This document shows positions 36,801 to 49,200 of a DNA stretch of 64,000 nt, piece by piece. The DNA comes from Apostichopus japonicus (lineage: Eukaryota > Echinodermata > Holothuroidea > Aspidochirotida > Stichopodidae). Position numbers and translations under genes: made by a program. The number at the start of each line of letters is the position of its first letter. Positions within the stretch are counted from its first letter, which is position 1. The notes below the pieces were generated by a model that did not search any database, was not told the DNA's origin, and worked only from the letters and a program-made list of their open reading frames with translations. The stretch lies in assembly GCF_037975245.1 (NCBI RefSeq), contig NC_092582.1:16704577-16768576 (forward strand), written 5' to 3'.

Positions 36801-39800
36801 TGATAATGAAGATGTCATAAATTTCATTTATAGCCAACAATTCAAGTGAATATTGTTGTCTTTTTGTCTTCTTTGAAATCGCCAAAAAACTACAAACATA
36901 AAAACTGTGGTGCGATTTAAACGTAGTTACACATTTCTGCATCGAGATCCCCAAAATCTCATAAAACGTGGTCATCACAAAGTTACAGAAGGCAAATTTT
37001 TAGACCATTTTGTATAAATCGGTTGGGTATGAAATCAATCTTACTGGCTTGGTACTGCCAGGCATAAACTCTGGCAAGTTGAACATGCCAGGAAAAGAGG
37101 AAACTAATGCAAAAAAGAAAAAGGGTTTCGAACATGATCAACGTTTTGGTAGGTTACTTCAATTTGTTAAAACTGACTGAAAAAATAATAAACTTTTTAA
37201 ACCACTCTGTCATAATTTGGTTCATACAATTGCCTTTTCTCAAATGTGACAGATTGCATCCAATGAAATTGAAAGCCTTGCTTCCTGATCGTCACAAGTT
37301 TGATCGAGGCAATGTCTGATTGTCCAGATTTTAAGGTTTGCCATTCACAAACACCCTTTCTTATTGATACAGTCAAGATACTTCTACTTCAACAAAATCG
37401 TCATTTCTCATGTTGTGTCCCATTTACTTTTGGGTTGAAACATCTTAATTGAAAAAACAAAACAAAAGCTTTTTCAAAAATAAGTTTCAAAGCAAAACAT
37501 TTTTAGAGCGAGAAACGTTTAAGAAGGAAAAAAAGGGAGCAAAGGCAAGCTGTTTTCTGCACAAACTAAGCAACTTTGAAAGAAATATGCCTGTAAAATG
37601 ATAGTTCATTGCTTTACTTTTCCCTTCTATACTTTATATATTAATTACTCCACAACTTTTCTCATCCCCTGCTATGACATATTGATGCTTTCAAAAGAAA
37701 GAAGAAAAAAAAAAAGAAAAGAACAAACAACAACATAGACTATAATAGTGATAATAATAATACAACAAAAATCTCTTTAGTTTGCATTTATAAAAGTAAT
37801 TCTTCGCAAAGTGAATACCTTTCTGCTGAAAATAATGAGTGCATGACCACACGACAATGCAACAAATAAAACAGATCGATCAAGGAAACAAAAAAATCCA
37901 GCACAGAAAACCTGAAAGGAAAAACAAAACAAAAAAGAACAAACAAACAATAACAACAATAAGGCAATCAGGGAATTTTAACTGGTCTCAAAGCCCAAAT
38001 AAATCTTGCATTCTAATACACAACTAGTACTGAGCCCTGACAGCGTATCGTGATACTCTGCCAACCACACTGAACGGGTCATTAAATTAACGTGCGGACA
38101 AGAGTTTTGCAATCAATAAATCTACATAAACTTCCCTTTTCTTATTTTTTTTTATCACAAGAGATGAAACAAATAATACTCAATATGAAAACAAAAACAA
38201 CAAAAAAACAGTGTATGTTCAACTGCACCCAATCATTTTTATACACTAAAATGGATGCAGAAGAAAAGGACATATAAATTGAATTGCTCTTAAAACAAAA
38301 CAGAAAACAAAAGAATCTGAAGAAAGTAATCAAACTTCTCCCCATTCCACTTCACCCCCCCCTCCCCCTCCCATAAAATACAATCCTCCATACATCAATA
38401 ATGAAAACAAAAACAAAACAAGCTGTAAACAAAAACAATGCCAAGGTGGGAAAAGTTTCTTCAACTGCAGAGGGAATGCAACAAGAACATACACACTGAA
38501 ACAAAATCACAGTAACATACTAACACTACATACATTATCCAATTTTGAGGGATCACTTCTTTGAAACGTTATCACTTTATGCCGTAAGTTTGTGATATAC
38601 TCGCTCATACTGTCACAGATCATATATAGCAACAATTAATCTATACCAGTAACAGTTTATTTAAAAAAAAAACCAAAAAAAAACTTGCATATTAATAGTC
38701 ACACTAACAAACAAACCTGTTTGATTCCTGCCAAAACCTTCATGTGAAAGGATTGATTACACTGCATTATCCATAAACCACAACAGAACGTTTGGCAATC
38801 TATGCTTGTCCTCAAAAGGTACTTATTATCGACTACTAAAATCCAACTGTTAGTCATATGATTCAGGACTTGGCAAAACCTTTCTTGGTATATGAAATAT
38901 GACTTTGGAGTAAAATGAATTCATAGTCTTTGATATCCCCTTCATGATAGAGCACACAACTCCAAAATTAAGATGCTTTCTCATGTGCAAAACTTGTTTC
39001 TTCCTTGGTACAGAACATATCAAATCCAAATAGATAATACCATTGTTCCCAGGCTTTTCAACAATTGTAAACTAATTTAATCTTGCAAAAAGTGTATTAT
39101 CACTTATCTTTGAAATATGCAATATTTAGAGCACAGGAGATAAAATACATTGACTTTTCCAGTTGAAAAAATTTCATGTTGCCAAAACGAGTAACCCTTC
39201 ATGAATGGTCATGAGACGTATTCAAAATAGACAGGGGGGAGGGAGGGGGGGGTGAGGAATTTCCTTACTATTCCAGACTAAACGTCAGGAACTGTCAAGA
39301 CCCACAAAACTATGTTTTTCTGTTTTCCCTACTTTATCTATTTTCCCAGACTGCATTGATGCCCAGTTTATAGTGACTTGTGGTTATGTTACATGATCTA
39401 ACCACAAGCTAAGACACTCAATATGCAGTTGGATTTTTTAAAAACACAAACAGAAATAACAGATGTTCTTAGGCCACTTTCTGACCTGAATATGTATCAA
39501 ATATCTTCTTCGCTGTCGCAAGAGATTCCAATCGGACGATCATAATTCGAACATCGTTGACAAAAATTTGCTTTAAGCACACAACAGCTTACTTACTAAC
39601 AGTCACCATAGCAACCAGCTGTAACACATGAGCCTAAAGTACGATTTGAGCTCATCAGACATTAATGACGCACACGACAAAATGACTTCATATATACTCT
39701 GCGACTGACCAAAGCTAACCCACCTCCGCATAAGGCTGCACATGAACGGAAAAGAAAAAAAAGAAAAAAAAGAAAAACAAGTAAAATTTTCTTCATCTAG

Positions 39801-40276
39801 AACATCAATATCAAAAATAAAAATTTCCAATATCTATTTTGACGATCATTGCCCAGTTAAAATCTTAATATCAAGGTTGCTACGAAGATACACCAAGTAC
39901 AGAACAACTTGTTTATCCACGTTTTTGCTATTGCAGTTAAGAATACTCTGTGTACGAGGTGAAACATATTCGTTAAACTTCTTTTCTCCAGAGAAAATTC
40001 TTAAATGACAAAAAAAAAAAAAAAAAAAAATTGAAATTGAAACTATATCTGTGAAATTATGACGATTTCAGCACCATATCTAGAAGAGAAAGTTTGTAAA
40101 TATATCTATCAAGTAACTCAATCTTACCTGCACCTTGATTTTTTATAAACTATCTGTTTAAATGCCCAACTTTTTGTTTTTCATAAAGTTTGTTTACCAA
40201 GTTGCAAGCAGCATTTATAAAGAGAACGACACGACAAGAAAATTGAGCTGGGGCGACTCCTGGTATCTGTCTTCGT
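33830..40276. other. AT-rich region, probably including the IVNS1ABP 3' UTR
   Basis: No protein-like exon was found on either strand. The part next to the IVNS1ABP stop (40276 downward) is rich in A and T runs, like an animal 3' UTR. Minus-strand AATAAA candidates exist (TTTATT on plus, for example near 38657 and 34782), but I cannot choose the real poly(A) site. G/C runs occur at 34265-34282 and 39233-39252. Confidence 0.45.
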
Positions 40277-43200
40277 CTACAGACTCTCGGTTTCACTGGA
40301 CTCTGCACTGCCAATGATTTTCTTCTTCAGGTCAACAGGGCTGCTCGGGGGGGAGGGCGTGGCAGACTGTCTGCGCAGAAGATGCATAGCGTGCGAGTAC
40401 CACTGGTCGGCGTCCGCCTTGTAATGCTGCATGTTGTCGAGGGTCAGCTGGCCGTTGAAGCCGCCCATGGCATAAATGGCGTCCCGGACAGAGATGACCT
40501 TAAGGTTCATTCTGGGGTTGTCCATGCTCGCAGCGGTGCTCCATGTTTGGCTCTGGGGATCAAAGTACTCGACGGAGTCCAACACCGACTGTCCGTCGCT
40601 TCCACCCACGGCGTATATTTTATCTGGAAATCGTGGACGAGGAAGAGAATGTGAATCGTTACGAACAGATTATTGTAGATTTATCTGAGGGTATTCTGAC
40701 AACAAATTCTTTGACTCAACTTGCAAACTGTAGACATTAAATATGATTGGACAGTTGGTGAAAACAACTACAACAACCGTATCGACCAAGCGGACGAAAC
40801 AGCCTTGGAATTTCTTCACATTACAAAGGAGGAAAACCGCGAGCAGGGTTGGTCTATGTCATCACCACAAACTCTTATCACGATATACAAGAAGAAATGT
40901 GGCCCATCGCAATATCACAACATTTGAAAGACTGCGTCGGAAATTAGTTATTTACCGGCGATAACAACAGTTTGTTTGTGATTTGTGACAAGGACAGTGA
41001 GCTCCATTTCAGAGTTGGGGAAATACTCCAGTTAATGATATTTACTACGCTGGGTCCTGTAACACTTCCAGGACGTACTTTTTTAAGGGTTAGTTTGACA
41101 ACTCAATATCCAATTTCGGAGGACCAACGTTCTAGTGCAGGTACATTTGATATAGGAGTGGTTTCAGAAGAGAAAACACTTGGCAAACTTGTTTTTGTAT
41201 TGTTTTTCTATGCTTAACATCACTAGGAAGTTTTCAACAATAATCTGAACACCTGCAAATATCAATGTTTTGTTGTTCTGAAATAGTGAAAATTCTTCTT
41301 AGATGTGATTGATACTGACATGGCATATAAAAAATCTTATACCATTTATTTGTTTCCATAGTAACCTGCAAGTATAGAGGGAATCTTACTTGAACTAATT
41401 TGTAATATTGATTTGAGCAACACTTTGTAAGTCGGCTACAAACTGTGGACAAATCGCGAGCCGCCGTTTTCAACTAGCCGACCCTTGTGGTTAGGTATCT
41501 TACCATTGTGGACACAGACTCCAGCGGCTCTTCTGTTGGTTTTCATAGAAGGTGCTGCTGTCCATTCATTGAGGTCAGGATCGTAGACCTCTACGCTGTT
41601 GACGCAACTCCATGTGGATGTGCCGCCCACGGCGTATATCTTGCCACCGAGGGTGCACACTCCCAGCTGAGATCTCACTAAAAAGAGAGGAGGGCAAAGA
41701 GAAAGTGAGGTTAAACCTCAATGATCTTCGTCTAACATGGATGAAAAGATACAACTTAGGTAATAGTGACTTTTAAAGCAGTTTTAGCAGTGTTCATGTA
41801 GGAAAGACTAGCCATAAGATTAAGTCTTACCTCAGAAGGGCAAGGAAGGAACCATCAAAAAGAAAACAAACAACTTAGAACCATTTGCAGCTGTGCATCT
41901 ATAATTCATTCCAGATATTTACGCTATATCAAATTGTTAAATTTAAGGTTCCCACGAAAGTCGACGACCACCAGAATATCAAGAATCGTCTAATTACCTT
42001 TTTGCAGGGGAGCGATCTCAGTCCACTGATCCAACTTTGGATCGTAGACTTCGCAGCTCTTTATGCAGATTCCGTCTCTGTGTCCTCCAATCACGTAGAG
42101 CTTCCCATCGAGGACGGTAGCACCTGGGAACAGAGTGAACAAAGACGATTAACAAAACAAACAAAACACAACAAAATATGAAGACAAGTCACACCACACT
42201 TAATGACATGAATTTTTCCTTTTACTGTTAACATAACACTTAAATTAATTGTGGGGTGAGCGGATGAAGAATGTATTCTTGTATGGGTCTTCCTTCACAT
42301 GACTGGTAAAGGGATTTACAAAACTGTGACAAACTAGTTTGAAACATGCCAAAAACCAGGAAATTTCTGTTCTGTTTTCACCGATTATACTCGTAGGCAG
42401 ATGAATGAAGTATTTGCTGTGCTGTCAGCATGTTGAAGTAATTCGTACCTATAAAACAATCCAGGTAAGGTGTACACATAAGCAAGTACTGTAGTTCCAC
42501 ACATATGTACATGATGAAGGGAGGGGGGGAAGTGGGCAAAAGGCTAAGTATTATGGGTAAAACTATTAATAACCACAAACATCTGAGCTCACCAAAATTT
42601 GACCTTTCTCTGTGCATGCTTGCCATTGGTTGCCAGCCTGTCTTCATGTCAAATACCTCACATGATTTGAGCTCGTTCATACCATCACTTCCTCCAATCG
42701 CGTACGTGCGGTCATCGATCACGGATATTTCAAAGCGTATCCTCGGATTTGTCATGCTCTTCAGGGAAGCCCAGGTATTCGTCTCAGGGTCGTACAGCTG
42801 CACTTTCTTGTAAGCTCTCGTCTTATCGTAGCCTCCTGCAATGCAATGAAAGCGTTCTCATGAATTTCAAAATTCTCCACCATAGGAATCATTCCTGGAA
42901 ATTCAACCGTATTCAGTGAAGGCCTCAGTGGATTGTAACAGCCATGTTTGAAGAAGTTTTCCTATATTTCATACTCAATTTAGTTGGTGAGCAAACACAT
43001 ATCAGGGAAACTTTTCGTTGAGAAAACCACAGCAGTGTGCAAGGAATAATTTCGTCCCGAACTACATCACAAACAGTTTTTTGGGTTCTTCTAAGTTCTT
43101 TGGGTATTACAGTTAGTAACAATTCTCTAGTGTGCTGGGGAAGGATGCTCCCTAGCTCCTCATCCAGGGTTGGCATTTTCTCGGGAAAAACCTGTTTTTC

Positions 43201-46200
43201 CCACTAAGCGGTAAAAACCAGGTAAAAACCGGGAAAAACTGGTAAATACCGGTAAAAACCGCCTCCGTCTCGAAAACTAGTATTAATTGTCCGTAATATG
43301 CAGGGTCATCAGTAGGCACGATATTGTTTCATGACAGGCATATTTTATTGAATATGGGAGTTTCTTAGCTTCATTTTGAGCTATTTTATCACATTCTTAT
43401 TCTACTTTTTGTGGAAAAAAGAGTATTTTTCGTATTGCACATGTATAGTTATTCTGTCACGATCTCTTTAACAGTATGCATTGCCTATTGCCCAAACCAT
43501 TATAGGTCTACACTGGGACATTCACCCCTCCTAAATTCTTCAGGCCTATTATGTGGCATGAACAGCGGAGGATAGAACGAAGTGGCGAACCATGGCATCC
43601 AAAGCCTCTAAGGGACAAGGAACCATATAATAATATAATATTATGTGCTCAGACAGTTCATTCCATTCCATTAATACAGTAGGCAACAGTCTATTGAGGT
43701 GAACTTCAATCCAGGGGGCTCAATAGAAACTGCTTTGAAACTTTGTAAGGCACATGGGCCCAATTAATGTATTAAACGCACAATGGCCCTATGGAGCCAT
43801 TCACACAACCAAACTGTTTACCTTGATGCAAACATGGTCCAATTATTATACAACTTCATGCATGAGTGATTAAACACTTTGAGGTGGACAGGTGAGGTGA
43901 TACTGGGCACTTCCTGTGTATAGGCTAACTGAAGAGGTAGGAGTATCAACAACACAAGTAACTGTTCCAATTGTTACTTATTCTCAAATTAGTTGATGTC
44001 ACAACAGTCACTTAGTACAGTGCCTATAAGCAATATAAGCATAGTACAGTGCCTAGTGCGAAGTGTGAACAGAGTACAATTTATCGCAGACATGAAGTGA
44101 TCGTTCTTGGATGTGAATCATCATTTGGATCTGAGCGGACTAATGTGGCATGTATAATATGACGAACCATAGCCCTAGGAGGCACCAACAGTTTGATACG
44201 AGTCCATTCTCTAGATAATGGAATTATGCATCTCGATAGGAAAATAAAGTTGGTTGATTTGAGCATCCAATATATTATTTATTTGAATTATTTATAATAG
44301 TCTAATCGGTAAACTCACAAGTTATAGATCATAGCTGTTCTTTGGATGTAACCCAACCCCCTACCATAAGATGCCATTTTCTTGTAGATTTTATGCTCCT
44401 CCACAAGTTCCACATGAGTTTTTAGGAATTCTATATAATTTGAGGTTTTTCCCGGTTTTTCCCAGTTTTTCCCACTTATAGGTGGGAAAAACCTCCCGGT
44501 AAAAACCGGTAAAAAACTTGTTTTTCCCGGGGCGGTAAAAACCGGCCAACCCTGTCCTCATCCTAAACCCCCCCCCCCGTTCAATATCATCAATTTGCAA
44601 CAAACACAAAATATGGGTGTGTAGGAGAAGCTACGTACTTTTCGCTATGTATGAATGTACGAACAACCAAGATTCACAAAACTTTGATAAATTCACACGC
44701 TCAATTCACTCCCTTGTGTGTAGGTAAAAAATAACATTTCCTTCCTTTTTCTTCTGATTAATCTAACTCACAACCTCAATTTGCTATCAAATGACAATTT
44801 TTAGTTTGCTTTTATGCAGCCGTACGTCAGACGTTTTGGAAGAATGGGATTAAAATGCATTTTGTCATGACAAACGCTATTACAAATCCACCCACCCAAC
44901 AAATCAGTCTACTCGTTTTTTTGCCAACATTTTCCTTTCGGGTTTTACATCTATACTTGATTGCTGAATCTTGTCTATAAATCCAGATGACAAATTGCCT
45001 ATTTCCATCTGTGGCAACACTAAAAGACTGCCTCAAGTCCCTATGACTTATAAGGATGGTTCCTTCATTCAAGATTGTAACATATTCAAGAACCTCATAA
45101 CGCTCAGCGAGAGATTCACAAGCAACGAAAGCGACCGACCGGACTAATTTTCTTTTCTCTTCGGTGGCATAGTTTGTTCTTCTAGTCCCCCCCCCCCTCC
45201 CAATAAACATTCATAACAATTACCATCTCGACATGTCGGAGATGAGCTCGGTTATCTATCTTTGCATTTCCATCTCTGATAAAACAGCATGGGGGAAGAC
45301 TGAGTTGTTTCATATTTTGTTTAACAGTTCATGTCACCACATGAGGAACAAGAGGGGGAGAATATTCTGAGCCGACTGCCATTAAAAGATGAAATCTACT
45401 CAAGATGTCACCAGGAGTTCAAACACTGCCCTAACTATGACTTAACCTGATCTTACCTGACAGGCCTGTCAAACAAACACGGTCAAAGAGGAACAAATTA
45501 TAAATGAGAAAAGCCGGGTGTTCACAAGAAAGAAAAAAAAGCAAGGCAAACAGGAACTAGTTTGGTTCATTTCTCATCTAATAGTTCTTCTGCTACCGAT
45601 TGCTGTGAAATACTTCTTATAATTCCACAGTTTTCTCATTGTAGCAGTCGGGATTAGTGCTGATTGTCGACTCCTACATTTGTATTCGATATAATCGCGT
45701 ATCTCTTCTCGCTATTAATCCGTTACATTTATGACCTCATCACTGTCATCATTTTTGTGATGTGTGAACAAGCTTTTTGTAACAAACATACAATGACTGG
45801 TAGAGAATGATTCCTACCTCCTCCCTCCTATCACCCCCCCCCTTCCCCACATCCCTGGCCCACCACTATGTCCTAACCTGTTAAGTTCTTTGAGTATTTT
45901 ATTTAATTACTATCCTCTAGTGTGCTGGTGAAGGCTGCTCCCTAAATCCTCACCCTAACTCCTCCCCCCCCCACCACCCTTCATCAACCAAACCTCTATA
46001 AACATGACCCACATAGTTGGTCCCCTCTGCCATGGACTCCCACGTGTACAAAAATAGAGAACAGAAAAAATAAATATATATATGAGTAATAAGCAAGCAA
46101 CTCACCGCTGATAACAATCTTGCCATTAATGACGGCACAGCCAAACGCGCAGAGAGAACGGCCCATCTGGGCCAAGGGCGGATGATGGTTACAAGTTTCT

Positions 46201-49200
46201 ATAGATAAATTTCTTTTGGTTTTCCTCTTAATCTTTGGACTTTGCTGCTTCTCGTAAAGAACAATGCATACTAACTCTCCGTCAACTTCAGCCAGAGCCA
46301 CATATCTGAAATCTAGAAAATAAAGCAAAAATAATATAAAATTACTAAAAACAAACAGGAAGTTATACATTTGGTGGCCAGCAAACTTTAAATTCAAAGC
46401 ATATAAAATCGATTCAATCAACATCAATTACAGAAAACAAAAAAAATGAACAGATCTGCAAATAATATAATATCTTCAAGAATATGTACTGTTTTACCAG
46501 GAAAATGTCATGTAATGTACTGGTGTAATGGTTTACTAATTCGCCTCTCCCCCACCCCCCCACTTTTCCTATACAATTTAGGAACCCAGAGACCTCAAGC
46601 GTACTCAAAATATTCAGATGATGTTCATTACATCTATTTTCCTTGGGTCTGTCATTGTCATTTCCTCATTAAAGGAATATAATCTGCCCATAGAATGACT
46701 GATGCTTCCCATTCAGACCCAATTGATATTGTACCAAATGAACAAGTTATTTGTTTATTATTTATATGTACCTTAAACTTGAACTGTGAAGCTTCATGGA
46801 AAAAAACATAAGGAAATCCATTCACCTCGATTGAACAAAATACCCTCGGGGAACAATATGTGTGAGACTTTGGCATCGTAGATCCCCGGGAAAGATGTGG
46901 TAAAGGGGAATGAACTGAAAGTAGTGTCAAAGGGGAGGGGTGGGGGCATGGGGGTGGCAGGGCTCAAAGTTACAAATTCAGGAAAGATCAGCCTGACAGG
47001 AGGGAGTGCACTAGAATATGACATCGGGACCAGTCCAACGCTGCCAATATATAAATGTCGTTTGAAGACATATTTTTTTTAAAGTTATTCTACGTTATAT
47101 TACCTTATCATAATATCTTGTTTGTTATAACCTCTTATTGTACTTTTGTAACCTATTGTTTTTTTTATATAACCTACTATTGTATTTTAGTAAGTTCCTC
47201 TTATTGTTTTTTAGTTTTTTTGCGTTGGTATTTTAGAATTATTTTTATTAGGTTATGAATTGTTTTCACTGTAATTATTTCCTTTTCATCATTTTTTAGT
47301 TTTTTGTGAAGCGCTTTAATACTTTTTGTGTTTTAGTGCTATATAAATCGGACATATTTATTTATTATAATATGGCAGATAACATGCACTCATATTGGAG
47401 GAAGGGAATGTTGAATGATAGCAACAAGAGCCAATCTGAAGATGGTTAATTCTTTCAAGGTTTTTGTCTACTAGTCTTTTGTCTATTAATGAAACCAAAG
47501 AGAGCATGAATAGACACGACCTCTCTCCAGTGTGTGAAGTGGACGGCACCAGGTACCTGGATAATGTATCCTTACTGGACCTTTCAGGCTCAGCTGTACT
47601 AGCTACTGTTAGATTAAAGAATAGGCTTAGATGATTGTATAGGAAATCAATGTACTTCTTTTTCAAATCAATTATTTTAGTTTGAATGGGGGATCTCTAC
47701 AGGCTTACAGTGTCTACTTTCTCCCAGTTGAACATCAATGCACATTGAATCTGAATGGGTTAAGTCGGCAAAAATCCTACTAGAGGACATAAACGCCAAC
47801 GGAGCTCTACAGTACAAAGAATGAGTATAACTTATTAGTTAAAACATGAGTTAGTATAAAGCTTGTCTTTGAAACAGTCACATTGATAACAGAATCAACT
47901 GTCAAGGTTTGCTCAACCTTCACCAGTTTTAGTTTCAGCAGTTATAATCTGAATACAAGATCCTAAGATTAGAACTAAAGATTTGTAGCTAAGAATTCAG
48001 AGTCTTCATAATCCTTTATTCCCCACATCAATAACTTGTTCAAAGACCCCCGTATATCAACAAAGACATATCATATACATGGCTTATTATACTCTTTTGA
48101 TAGAGCTCCTGTATCCATTTGCTAAGAAAGGATCAATGCTTCAAAATATATCAGTAAACACCTTTGCAGATTAATGTCATGCAAGGCTCTTTCACTGCAT
48201 CCATTGTCAATGCCTACCCAACCTTTTATTAACAACAAATCACAAGTGTTAAATTTAGCCCATCTTCAGTGGCAAATAAGTAGCCATCTTGGTTACTAGG
48301 GAGCTACTGTAGTCTGGAATATTCACATCCACTCAGCAGATATTGAGCAGTCAAGCACGCAGCAGATGATGTAGACAAAAACACCAACATTAGGCTAGCG
48401 CAAAACTTCAAATTATCTTCAGAATTGGGCACTGTTCTATGAAGCTTATAGCTATATCTAAATAATTCATTCCATCTGAGAATGATCAGACATGCTCTAC
48501 AAAATAACCGTTCTCTCATAACAAACACGTGTGTGTGTAAGCCATGCACGATCGTTGACGTAAAATTACATACAAGAGAAGTAAATAGTTGTGGTTCAAT
48601 CAGATTTACAAGGTACCGATAGAGACTGTCAAGCAATATGATTTGATGACCGATGTGCTTGATCCTTCTTGATCCACCCCCCCACCCCCCCACCCCCACC
48701 ATAGTATGTAATAGCCTTAAATCAACATTTACTATCTAATTAATCAGTTTACAACCTTTGTTGGTGGCGAAAATTTGTGACCATTCACTTTATAGATGAT
48801 ATCTTTAACTGATGCTGTCATAGGCGTCTTCCAAACCACAAAGAATTTTCATACTACGAGATCTGGCAGATGGGTTATATTGTGTATGTAGCTGTCTGTA
48901 CAGCCGATGTGCACTGTCTGCCTCAAACCCACCGACCAGTTACACCATATTTAACCCTCTGCCCAGCTGGCAGCAGACTAACACTAGCTGTTACCAGGGA
49001 TGAGCCTGGGATAAAAGAAAAATCACAGAACTTGTCCAAAATTGCGGTATAGGCTCCAGTTTGCATATGCTACTAGTGTGTTAGGATAATAGTTTTTGTC
49101 CCCGAGGTAGAAAAGAAATCAGGGATATTCCGCGAATTCGCGGATAAAGCTCATGCCTGTGTTACAGACCTGCCATGTCCGTAGCACCGATCACCTTCCA

